A model generated the notes under the pieces. That model did no database searches. It saw only the letters and a list, made by a program, of their open reading frames with translations, and was not told the origin of the DNA. A program made the position numbers and the translations under genes. A DNA stretch of 64,000 nucleotides from an uncultured Dehalococcoidia bacterium (lineage in GTDB: Bacteria > Chloroflexota > Dehalococcoidia > Lucifugimonadales > UBA3495): NCBI GenBank assembly GCA_958296445.1, contig OY282565.1:1343936-1407935 (forward strand), read 5' to 3'. Shown here piece after piece: positions 53,577-61,112 of this stretch (the first letter of the stretch is position 1; every line of letters begins with the position of its first letter).

Positions 53577-54248
53577 TCAAATGGGGTGGAGGTGGCCTGT
53601 TTGTCGGAGTTGAGCTACGAGCATCGTGGTTGTTCCGGCGTATTCGGCGGGCTGTTGGGTGATATATTCGGCGAAAGCCTGTCTTTCCGAAACCGGCAAC
53701 GCCAACAAATCGGCAAGGAACTGCCTGGTCCATTGTAGACGGTAATACATCACGTCCAGCTTGTTCAGCCCCAAATCGTTAATAGTATGCCTTGCTCTTT
53801 GGAGAGCAGCCCCGGAAAGGCCGTTCATAGGGATAATCTCTCCGGTTTCCGCGTCGTAATCGAAATATCGCTCGGGGCGTTCCGCAACATCGTCGGCGCA
53901 AGGGTCTACATACCCGGGTTCCGGCCAGTTGTCTTTTTTGTTATCGGAGTTACAGCGGCGGCAACTGAAAATCCAGTTGGCCCAGGCGTAGGCCAACTGC
54001 GGGAAAAGGCTGAGGGGACGGAAATGGTCAATGGTTGGCGCGAGATCGCCAGCGAAATCGCATTGCCGCTCGCAGTACCAGCAGTTGTTGTTGCTGCTTT
54101 GGCCCAATGCCGGGCGGAATAGTGACCAGAGAAAATCGGTGGGGCGCTCACCTGCTCCGCTCTGAAAATAGTCAACCCAGCCCGGGGTATACTGCTGGGC
54201 GTATTGGGCGACATCGGTGGGTTCCGGCCCCCGGTCAATCCAGCGCAC
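53577..54248 (-). CDS. ptuB: HNH endonuclease, PtuB-like
   Basis: A 223-residue nuclease with a zinc-linked HNH/His-Me finger: first Cys pair NCWYCERQ (about 53-60), the catalytic segment PTIDHFRPLS (about 70-79), then the second Cys pair IFSCRRCNSDNKK (about 92-104). This CxxC-HxxR-CxxCN pattern and the downstream YFDYDAETGEI match PtuB of the Septu defence system. The GTG start is three bases after the stop of the ATPase gene, with GGAGAG inside that gene's end, so the pair is translationally coupled in the PtuA-PtuB order. The function as phage defence is inferred from the pair. Confidence 0.78.
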   Translation of the reverse strand: MRWIDRGPEPTDVAQYAQQYTPGWVDYFQSGAGERPTDFLWSLFRPALGQSSNNNCWYCERQCDFAGDLAPTIDHFRPLSLFPQLAYAWANWIFSCRRCNSDNKKDNWPEPGYVDPCADDVAERPERYFDYDAETGEIIPMNGLSGAALQRARHTINDLGLNKLDVMYYRLQWTRQFLADLLALPVSERQAFAEYITQQPAEYAGTTTMLVAQLRQTGHLHPI

Positions 54249-54251
54249 TTG

Positions 54252-55655
54252 CTACTCTCCGTCTTGCGACAGGTCGGGTTGCCGGGCGAGCAGGAACCGT
54301 TGCATCAGGTCGGCGTAGCGTTCCCGCTGGGCTTCTATGGGGCCGCCTTTGGACAGCAGGGACTGGTTTACTTGGCTGCGCAGCGTATTCAGTTCGTCCT
54401 CTTCCTCGGGCGTCAGGGTTTCCTTTTCGCGTAGCTGGCGCAGGCGGTTGGCCCGGTTAATGGTGAGCTGGTCGGTGGGGTCGTCTACGCCCATCATAGA
54501 GCGGAGGATTTCGTCGGCGGTCCAGCCGATGACGTCTTCGGTGTTGGTGGTGGCGGTTACTTTGCCGTTTTCGTCGCGGTTTAGGAGGTGGACTTGGCCG
54601 GCTTTCAGGCCGGCGACTACGAAGGGGGAGTGGGTGGTGGCGAATATCTGTAGGCCGGGGAAATGCTCCAGCAGGGCCGGGATGACGCGGCGCTGCCAGG
54701 TGGGGTGAAGGTGGTTTTCGATTTCGTCGATTAGGAGGATGGCGGGTTTTTGTTGCCAGTCTTTTTCAAATTGGTAATGATGAACCATCTTGAGCGCCAG
54801 CCACCTTATCCAGAGCAGCGTCCCTTCCGTGCCAGAGCTAAGGTGGCCGAGGTATATGGGCAAGGGTTCGTCATATTCGGCATAAACCGAAGCTGCCGGT
54901 TGCTCTTGGAAAGAAAGGTTGTCAAAATTTCGGGGATCGGTGGTATTTATCCCCATTAAGCGCAGGATGGTTATGTTACTGGGATCAGCGTGCTGGTGGT
55001 GCAAGTAGCGTAGCGCATCCGTTCCTGGAATATAATTGCGCGATTTTGCGTCTTGAATCACTTCGTCGCAAATGCGCTTGCTGCAAGCGTCCGCCAACTC
55101 TACCGCGTCCATCAGAGTGACCCGCGCATAGCGTGGAAGATCATCGCGTTTAGTACGCCAAAGTTCTTCCCCCAATAATTCAGAGGCGCACATAGTGCGG
55201 GAACCGCTGAAAGGCCCGGCCAAAACCTCGGCGGCCGTTTCGCCGTAGACGTCGGAGCTTTCTTGGTTAGATATACCAGGCAGATCTTCACGGACAGAGC
55301 CTATATGAATCGCAGGCAGATTTTTTGGATTGATAATAGGCGCAGACCTTGAGCCAACCCAATCTTCGCTGCCTGTCAAAAAATTCGCCAGCCGATTATC
55401 CCGTAAATTTTCGCTGACTATTTCATTGAATTCATCATCACTGTAAACGCCCAATCGGAGATGAGGCCGACCTTGCGAAATCGGCCTTTTGCTATTCTGC
55501 TCAGGGCCATTAAAGCAGTCTGCCAGCATCATTAGGATAGTGCTTTTCCCGGAGGCATTGGGGCCGATGAGTACGTTGACCTGCTCGTCGAATTTGAGCA
55601 TAATCTGATCGGTGAATGGCGGCACCCCGCCTAAACTGATTCTCGTGACGTGCAT
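54252..55655 (-). CDS. ptuA: AAA/ABC-type ATPase, PtuA-like
   Basis: A 467-residue SMC/OLD-like ATPase. Walker A is LIGPNASGKST (29-39), the signature-like segment LSSGTEGTLLW is near 270, Walker B is ILLIDEIENHLHP (about 305-317) and the switch histidine is in FATTHSPFVV (about 337-346). The C-terminus is a charged helical region (RANRLRQLREKETLTPEEED). This architecture paired with a downstream HNH nuclease is that of Septu PtuA and of retron-associated ATPases. No reverse transcriptase is present nearby. A TTGACA-N18-TATGCT promoter precedes it. Its base composition is less G/T-skewed than its neighbours. Confidence 0.82.
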   Translation of the reverse strand: MHVTRISLGGVPPFTDQIMLKFDEQVNVLIGPNASGKSTILMMLADCFNGPEQNSKRPISQGRPHLRLGVYSDDEFNEIVSENLRDNRLANFLTGSEDWVGSRSAPIINPKNLPAIHIGSVREDLPGISNQESSDVYGETAAEVLAGPFSGSRTMCASELLGEELWRTKRDDLPRYARVTLMDAVELADACSKRICDEVIQDAKSRNYIPGTDALRYLHHQHADPSNITILRLMGINTTDPRNFDNLSFQEQPAASVYAEYDEPLPIYLGHLSSGTEGTLLWIRWLALKMVHHYQFEKDWQQKPAILLIDEIENHLHPTWQRRVIPALLEHFPGLQIFATTHSPFVVAGLKAGQVHLLNRDENGKVTATTNTEDVIGWTADEILRSMMGVDDPTDQLTINRANRLRQLREKETLTPEEEDELNTLRSQVNQSLLSKGGPIEAQRERYADLMQRFLLARQPDLSQDGE

Positions 55656-55691
55656 ATCAACATTCCCTTAGACAAATGCCCTGATTGCCTA

Positions 55692-55721
55692 AGCATAGGG
55701 ACGGAAGGGGAATCTTGTCAA
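55692..55721 (-). promoter_or_regulatory. Promoter of the ptuA-ptuB pair
   Basis: Read on the minus strand: TTGACA (55716-55721), 18 bases, TATGCT (55692-55697), about 35-40 bases before the ptuA start codon. Confidence 0.7.
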
Positions 55722-55759
55722 GGGGATTTTCGTAGCGCGGAGCATATTGGAGGTTTTCG

Positions 55760-56779
55760 ATGGCTGATTACCAGAGGTTTGAGCTGGGGGATTTTGCGTT
55801 GCAGGGTGGGGCTACGCTTCGGGGGGCTTGGGTGGCTTACAAGACTTATGGGCGGCTTAGTGGGGGGCGGGATAATGTTGTGGTGTTTCCTACTTTTTTT
55901 GGGGGGCAGCATTATCAGAACGAGGCGATTATCGGGGCGGGGCAGGCTTTGGACCCGGAGCGGTACTTTATCGTGGTGCCTAATATGATGGGCAACGGGT
56001 TGTCGTCGTCGCCTTCCAATACGGCGATGCCTTATGACCGGGCGCGGTTTCCGTCGGTTAGTCTGTATGACAATGTGACGGCGCAGCGGCGGCTGGTGGG
56101 GGAGGCGCTGGGGGTGGAGCGGGTGGCGCTGGTGGTGGGGTGGTCTATGGGGGCGCAGCAGGCGTATCAGTGGGGGGCGCTGTATCCCGATCTGGTGGAG
56201 CGCATCGCGCCGATCTGCGGGTCGGCGCGAACCTCGCGGCACAATTTCGTGTTTTTGGAGGGGGTGAAGGCGGCTTTGACCGCCGATGACGCCTGGGCGG
56301 GGGGCTGGTACGAGCGGCCGCCCTACAAGGGGCTGCGGGCGATGGGGCGGGTGTATGCCGGGTGGGCGGTGTCGCAAGCCTTTTACAGGGAGGAGGTGTA
56401 CCGGGACATCGGCTATTCGTCGCTGGAGGATTATTTGGTGGCCTTTTGGGAGGGCCGGCGGCTGGGGGCGGACGCCAATGATTTGCTGGCGATGATTGAC
56501 ACTTGGCAGCGGGCGGACATCAGCGCCAATCCGCGCTATAACGGGGATTTCGGGGCGGCGCTGGGGGCGATAACGGCGCGGGCGATGGTGATGCCGGGGC
56601 GCACCGACCTGTATTTTCCGCCGGAGGACAACGCGGCGGAGGTGGCGCGGATGCCTAATGCGGAGCTGCGGCCGATCGAGTCGATCTGGGGGCATCTGGC
56701 CGGGGGGCCGGGGTTTAACGGGGCGGATGCGGCGTTTGTGGACGCGGGGCTGCGGGAGCTGCTGGCTTGGGGGCGGTGA
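55760..56779 (+). CDS. Alpha/beta-hydrolase of the MetX (homoserine acyltransferase) family
   Basis: A 339-residue alpha/beta-hydrolase similar to homoserine O-acetyltransferase. The nucleophile elbow is VVGWSMGAQQAYQWGA (Ser near 129), the acid is probably in GRTDLYFPP and the His in WGHLAGG. Some family residues typical of true MetX (such as the GGxxGG near the N-terminus and RxxGH end) are loosely kept, so it could be a related hydrolase or acyltransferase. The ATG at 55760 has TTGGAGG eight bases upstream. It diverges from the ptuA promoter region. Confidence 0.82.
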   Translation: MADYQRFELGDFALQGGATLRGAWVAYKTYGRLSGGRDNVVVFPTFFGGQHYQNEAIIGAGQALDPERYFIVVPNMMGNGLSSSPSNTAMPYDRARFPSVSLYDNVTAQRRLVGEALGVERVALVVGWSMGAQQAYQWGALYPDLVERIAPICGSARTSRHNFVFLEGVKAALTADDAWAGGWYERPPYKGLRAMGRVYAGWAVSQAFYREEVYRDIGYSSLEDYLVAFWEGRRLGADANDLLAMIDTWQRADISANPRYNGDFGAALGAITARAMVMPGRTDLYFPPEDNAAEVARMPNAELRPIESIWGHLAGGPGFNGADAAFVDAGLRELLAWGR

Positions 56780-56797
56780 TTCTTGCCTTTGCCGCCC

Positions 56798-56877
56798 GTT
56801 GTTCCGCGTTGTACTGAAACCCCTTGACACGCTATCCGATTGGGTGTAGGGTTGCCACTAGTACAACGCAGAACAAC
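56798..56877. promoter_or_regulatory. 18-bp inverted repeats flanking a promoter (possible invertible switch)
   Basis: The left arm GTTGTTCCGCGTTGTACT (56798-56815) and the right arm AGTACAACGCAGAACAAC (56860-56877) are complementary at 17 of 18 positions, separated by 44 bases. The 44-base segment holds TTGACA (56824-56829), 17 bases, TAGGGT (56847-56852), a promoter facing the GTPase gene. Inverted repeats around a promoter are typical of recombinase-driven phase switches, but they could also be a two-site operator. Confidence 0.6.
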
Positions 56878-56891
56878 GGAAGGATTAAAAA

Positions 56892-59177
56892 ATGCCCATC
56901 AAAAATTACATAGCGAGCAAGACCAAATCGAACCGGCCGGGCTGGAGCGTCACGTTCAGCCACCCTGCCCGCAGTGACGCCCTCGGCAGGGTGGGGCTGA
57001 AGGTGCGGCGGGGGCTTGGCACTGCGGACGCCACCGAAGCCGACCTGCTGGTGTCCCAGCTTAACGAACTGTTGGCGGATCCCTCTTGGTGGAGCCTTAG
57101 CCGACTGCATGAGGCAGCCCAGAAATTCGACAGCGTGGTGGTATCGGCTTTTTTTGACGGCATCGAGTCTGGCAAGGTCAAGTCCAGGGACTTGCGGGAA
57201 GGGGTTATATCTTTGCCTACGCCGGAAGACGGATATGCGCGGGTGATGCTGGTCGGTTTAACCGGCGCCGGCAAGACTACCCTGTTGCGTCACCTCATCG
57301 GTTCCGACCACAAGCGCGACCGTTTCCCATCCACGTCAACGGCAAAGACCACAACGGCGGACATTGAGATAGTAACCGCCGATGCTCCTTTCAAGGCGGT
57401 GATCACCTTTATGTCCGAGCATGAGATTCGTTGCAGTGTTGACGAATGCTTGGAAGTGGCTTGCCAAGCGGTGGTTCGCGGATGGGATGATGCGAGAATC
57501 GCCAATGCCCTGCTGGAGCATCCCGAACAGCGTTTCCGTCTCTCCTATCCTTTGGGTTCTTGGCAGCAGGAGTTGCCGGGGCAAGAAGGGGAGTATCAGT
57601 CCGAAATAGACTACGATGACGAAGATGAAGAATCGGAAACGGAGCCGTTGGGGGATGACGAAACCATTGACGGTTCAGAAGTCGCCAAAAACAATGATCA
57701 ATTGCGCGAATATGTTGTGCGCATCAAGGAAGTAGCAGAATCGGTAAGCGAGCAGGTTGCCCAGGATCGTGGCGAATTTCAAGATATGGAAAACGCCAAT
57801 CAGCGACAGGATTGGCTGGAAGGTTTCACGGATGCCTTGTACGAAAACCAGGATTTCGCGCGGCTCTCCCTAGACATCATGGACGCCATTGGCGAAAGGT
57901 TTGATTTGGTTGCGTCCGGCGATTTTGAGCGCAGTGTGTCAAACTTGCCAACCCTTTGGTACTACGAAGAAAATGACCGAGATACTTTCTTGAAACAGGT
58001 TCGCTGGTTCAGCAGCAATCACGATCAGCAGTTCGGGCGGTTGCTCACACCGCTGGTTGACGGGATTCGAGTATCCGGCCCGTTTCAGCCATCCGACCCC
58101 GGTCTTTGGAGCGATGACCGCCGCCTAGTGTTGCTGGACGGTGAAGGGTTGGGCCATTCGGCCAAAGAGGCGACCAGCGTATCCACGAAAGTGACAGAAA
58201 AGTTTCCTGATGCGGATATGATTCTGCTGGTGGACACGGCCCAATCGCCGATGCAGGCCGCACCTCTGGAACTTCTGCGGTCGGTGGGCAGTAGCGGCCA
58301 CGGTCATAAACTTGCCGTCGCTTTCACGCACTTTGACCAAGTAAAGGGGGACAACCTCCGCAGCTACGGCCAGAAACGGGATCATGTTCGCGGTTCAATC
58401 GGCAACGCCATCGCCAGCTTGCGCGATTCTTTGGGGGCGCCGGTTACTGAAATTCTGGAGCAACGCCTGGGCGACAGCGATTTTTACTTGGGCGGTCTAG
58501 ACAAGCCTACAGGGAAAATTGCGAGTCGCTTTGTCAAGGGTATGGGGGCATTGTTGGAAAGGATGCAACAGTCGGCTGTATCCGCTGAACCGATCGACCT
58601 TGCGCCAATGTACAACGTCGCCCGGCTGGAACTGGCGTTGCGTGACGCGACCGACGGTTTCAAAAACCCTTGGCGCGGCCGGCTGGGCCTCAGCTACCAC
58701 GAGGGCATTGGCAAGGAACACTGGGGGCGGGTTAAAGCACTGTGCCGACGCATCGCCAACTTGTGGTCTAACGAATACAATGACCTGCGTCCTGTTGCTG
58801 ATCTGGTTCGGCAATTGCAAAACAGCATATCGCTGTGGCTGGATAGCCCTGCCGGATGGACCAGGCATCCAGAGAGTGAAGTAGAAAGCCAAGCCGCCAT
58901 TAACGAAATACGCCGGAAGGTGTACGCTCGCATCCATAAATTGGCAGAGGAACGTTTGGTTGGTTCCCACATCCGTGGCTGGCGAACCGCTTTCGCGTTC
59001 AGCGGCAAAGGATCCAGCTACGAAAGGGCAAAGGAAATGGCCCGGATCTATGAGGCCGCCGCGCCGTCTATCACCTCGTTGATGGATGATACACAGGCGC
59101 AAGAATTTATGGCCCAAGTTTTTCAGGTTGTCAAAGAGGCCATTGAGGAATCCGGCGGTTCTTTGCAGGGCTTCTAA
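56892..59177 (+). CDS. Dynamin-like GTPase with integrase-arm-like N-terminus
   Basis: A 761-residue P-loop protein. Residues 15-70 (GWSVTFSHPARSDALGRVGL, then KVRRGLGTADATEADLLVSQ) resemble the arm-binding N-terminal domains of tyrosine recombinases. The GTPase core follows: G1 GLTGAGKT (122-129), a Ser/Thr-rich G2 region (FPSTSTAKTTT), an unusual acidic insertion (DYDDEDEESETE, 240-251), G3 DGEG (about 416-419) and G4-like THFD (about 477-481). The C-terminal 250 residues are helical. No transmembrane helix is obvious. GGAAGGA precedes the ATG. Next to the Septu-like pair, a defence role is plausible; the function is unproven. Confidence 0.75.
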   Translation: MPIKNYIASKTKSNRPGWSVTFSHPARSDALGRVGLKVRRGLGTADATEADLLVSQLNELLADPSWWSLSRLHEAAQKFDSVVVSAFFDGIESGKVKSRDLREGVISLPTPEDGYARVMLVGLTGAGKTTLLRHLIGSDHKRDRFPSTSTAKTTTADIEIVTADAPFKAVITFMSEHEIRCSVDECLEVACQAVVRGWDDARIANALLEHPEQRFRLSYPLGSWQQELPGQEGEYQSEIDYDDEDEESETEPLGDDETIDGSEVAKNNDQLREYVVRIKEVAESVSEQVAQDRGEFQDMENANQRQDWLEGFTDALYENQDFARLSLDIMDAIGERFDLVASGDFERSVSNLPTLWYYEENDRDTFLKQVRWFSSNHDQQFGRLLTPLVDGIRVSGPFQPSDPGLWSDDRRLVLLDGEGLGHSAKEATSVSTKVTEKFPDADMILLVDTAQSPMQAAPLELLRSVGSSGHGHKLAVAFTHFDQVKGDNLRSYGQKRDHVRGSIGNAIASLRDSLGAPVTEILEQRLGDSDFYLGGLDKPTGKIASRFVKGMGALLERMQQSAVSAEPIDLAPMYNVARLELALRDATDGFKNPWRGRLGLSYHEGIGKEHWGRVKALCRRIANLWSNEYNDLRPVADLVRQLQNSISLWLDSPAGWTRHPESEVESQAAINEIRRKVYARIHKLAEERLVGSHIRGWRTAFAFSGKGSSYERAKEMARIYEAAAPSITSLMDDTQAQEFMAQVFQVVKEAIEESGGSLQGF

Positions 59178-59212
59178 ACCACACATTCTTTCCTGAACGC
59201 CCAAGTGATTAT

Positions 59213-59257
59213 GGAACGGCGCGGTTTTGACAACAAGACTGCGCCGTTCCGTTGTCA
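59213..59257 (+). terminator. Hairpin after the GTPase gene (possible terminator)
   Basis: A perfect 10-bp stem GGAACGGCGC/GCGCCGTTCC (59213-59222 and 59241-59250) with an 18-base loop. A second perfect dyad TGACAAC/GTTGTCA (59228-59234 and 59251-59257) overlaps it, so the two are mutually exclusive. There is no T run, so termination is uncertain. Confidence 0.45.
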
Positions 59258-59335
59258 CCCTGAGCAGGGCGAAGGGTCTGGCCGCCCAAGGTGGGATTCT
59301 TCGCTTTGCTCAGAATGACAGGGGGGCAGAATGAT
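59255..59335. repeat. Dispersed repeat
   Basis: One TTCGCTTTGCTCAGAATGA core at 59299 preceded by GTCACCCTGAGCAGGGCGAA, i.e. an inverted partial copy facing it. Confidence 0.65.
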
Positions 59336-59412
59336 AGGGAGGGCGGAATGGGCGGACGGAGTAGAATGGACGGACGGGGTAGAATGGCGGATGTAGTTTC
59401 GCAGCCGTCTCT

Positions 59413-59748
59413 TTAGCTGCCTTTTAGGAAGGCTGCTATGCCTGGCTGTTTCAGCACTTTTAGCAGACCGGCGTCTAGCAGAGGTTTGGCTGACTCCGGC
59501 TCTTCTTGGGCTAGGCGCTCTACTTCGGCCAGCCAGGTGGCGTCTTGGGCTTCGTATAGGCCGGATTGTTTGGCGCACTGGTTGGCGGGTTCCCATAGCT
59601 CTAGGCGGGACGCTTTTTCTTCAGTTGTGTATCTTGATTCTCGCTCGTCGTTGTCTTTTGGGCTTTCGAGCATTTGCCAGGGGAACAGTAGTTCGGGGTT
59701 GATTTTTTCGTGGCCTAATCTTTCTAGGCAGGATATGACGTCTTTCAT
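59413..59748 (-). CDS. Protein of unknown function
   Basis: A 111-residue acidic helical protein (SYTTEEKASRLELWEPANQC-like middle; C-terminus LLKVLKQPGIAAFLKGS). No family is recognised. It starts 37 bases downstream of the end of the lipoprotein gene, so it may be cotranscribed with it. Coding potential is supported by length and codon pattern, not by homology. Confidence 0.45.
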   Translation of the reverse strand: MKDVISCLERLGHEKINPELLFPWQMLESPKDNDERESRYTTEEKASRLELWEPANQCAKQSGLYEAQDATWLAEVERLAQEEPESAKPLLDAGLLKVLKQPGIAAFLKGS

Positions 59749-59784
59749 TGCCGTGGCTACGGTTGTGTTTTCGGCAACGGCTGA

Positions 59785-60429
59785 TTAGGTCTTGGGCCAT
59801 ATTTCAAATAGTCCGTTAAAATGCTTTTCCCATTTCTCATAGGATTTAGTGAAGCACTCTTGTTGGTGGCTTGATTCGGTTATGGCGTCGCATTGAATCG
59901 GGCCTTCCCGCGTAAAATAGTCGCTTACAGCGGCGAGCTCTTGCTTGCCGCAGGCGTGTTGCGCTTCTGGAGTGGTTAGTCCGTTACAAACGGACGTTAC
60001 GTATTTTGATAATTCTTCGGCGCACCAGGATAGGTATTGGACTTCTTCCGGCGAGGAGCCAAACATATTGTATTCGCGGCATCCTGACAGCCCTGTCGGG
60101 TGCGGTGGGAATGTGATGGCCGCGGGGCTGTCTTGTTGGGGAGTAGGCAGAGTTGGGAACGGGGTTTCCGTGGGTTTTGGGGGGAATGTTGGTATGGGTG
60201 TTTCGGTGGGCTTGATAGGGATTGGGGTTGGCGTTGCTTTGTCTGGGATGGGCGTGGGTTTTGATTCGGGCGGCGTGGGTTTTGGTTTGGGCGAGGTAGG
60301 GGCGGATGTGGGCGTTGCCGGGACTGTAGGGGTTTCTTGTTGAGGCTGGGTTGCCGGGCCGCAGGCTAGGGCTGCTAGTGCTGCCAGCGACAGGATGGCG
60401 AGCATTATCGCAATTGCCCGGTGCGCCAT
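59785..60429 (-). CDS. Cys-rich lipoprotein with Pro/Thr linker
   Basis: A 214-residue predicted lipoprotein: signal peptide with lipobox (AALAALAC, Cys near 23), about 85 residues of Pro/Thr/Lys repeats, then a compact C-terminal domain with six cysteines (GCREYN, SWCAEEL, VCNGLT, HACGKQ, QCDAIT, ECFTKS) that could form three disulfides outside the cell. No family is recognised. Its linker design matches the other lipoproteins of this window. Confidence 0.72.
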   Translation of the reverse strand: MAHRAIAIMLAILSLAALAALACGPATQPQQETPTVPATPTSAPTSPKPKPTPPESKPTPIPDKATPTPIPIKPTETPIPTFPPKPTETPFPTLPTPQQDSPAAITFPPHPTGLSGCREYNMFGSSPEEVQYLSWCAEELSKYVTSVCNGLTTPEAQHACGKQELAAVSDYFTREGPIQCDAITESSHQQECFTKSYEKWEKHFNGLFEIWPKT

Positions 60430-60464
60430 TGGTTTAGTCTCCTTATTACGGCTGAAACGGGTAT

Positions 60465-60560
60465 GGGGTGGTTGTCTGAATCAGGATTTGCAGGGTTAAG
60501 GGATTTTCGGGATTGGGGATGACAAGATTGTTCCCGTTCCGGCGAATCCTGGTTCAGACA
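60465..60560. repeat. TCTGAATCAGGATT repeat
   Basis: One copy of the GTCTGAATCAGGATTTGCAGG ... GGATTTTCGGGATTGGGGAT family with an imperfect inverted partner (CGAATCCTGGTTCAGACAAT) close by, forming a potential hairpin. Confidence 0.55.
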
Positions 60561-60598
60561 ATAGGGACGGGGCGCTGTTCCGTGAATGTACTTGGGGG

Positions 60599-61060
60599 TT
60601 AGTCGTCGGCGGGGGTGGGGGCGGGTTCTCGGGGTGGGGCTTCCGTTAGTTGGTAGAGGGTGGTGCGGGCGCGGATTTGCTCGTCCCAGCCGCGGGCGCG
60701 TAGGTCGATCATTAGGCCGTCGGGGCCTTTGTATTTGCGGTTGGCGCGGCTGCTGCCGGGGCATTCGGTGGCGCCGTTGTTTTCGGCGGTGGTTACGGCT
60801 TGGTCGAGGTCGTCTACGTAGAAGCCTATGTGGTGGACGCCTTTGACGGTGGAGGGGCCTTCGCCTAGGTTGGGGGCGTCGTCGGAGCCGATTTTGAGGA
60901 TGGCGAAGTAGATGTAGCCGTCGGTGAGCCAGACGCCTTCGGCGCCGGTGTCGGTGGGGGCGCGGCGGAGTTCGTCGAGGCCGAATACGGTTTTGTACCA
61001 GTCGGCGGTGGCGGCCGGGTCGTCGGTGTGCAGGGCTATGTGCTTGATTCTTGGGGCCAT
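60599..61060 (-). CDS. VOC-family (glyoxalase/dioxygenase-fold) protein
   Basis: A 153-residue VOC-superfamily protein with paired beta-alpha-beta modules. Metal-ligand candidates are the His in KHIALHTDD (about 7), the His in VHHIGFYVDD (about 77) and Glu in the C-terminal GLMIDLRARGW region. Functions in the superfamily include extradiol dioxygenases, glyoxalase I and antibiotic resistance; none can be chosen here. AGGAG precedes the ATG. The LLM gene lies upstream on the same strand. Confidence 0.8.
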   Translation of the reverse strand: MAPRIKHIALHTDDPAATADWYKTVFGLDELRRAPTDTGAEGVWLTDGYIYFAILKIGSDDAPNLGEGPSTVKGVHHIGFYVDDLDQAVTTAENNGATECPGSSRANRKYKGPDGLMIDLRARGWDEQIRARTTLYQLTEAPPREPAPTPADD

Positions 61061-61112
61061 TTTGTTGCTCCTGATGATGGTTTGGGGGACGGCGGTTTGG
61101 GGGATGGCGGGG

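Noticed and set aside
52763..53662. 299-residue plus-strand ORF
   Set aside because: Antisense shadow of the alpha-hydroxy-acid oxidase gene; Gly/Val-rich composition is the mirror of that gene's codon bias.
53577..55655. Retron encoding an Ec78-like effector pair
   Set aside because: No reverse transcriptase or msr/msd-like region is found near the ATPase-HNH pair.
59213..59257. H-type pseudoknot after the GTPase gene
   Set aside because: The second dyad directly abuts the first stem with no connecting loop, which cannot span a 10-bp stem; the two dyads are alternatives.
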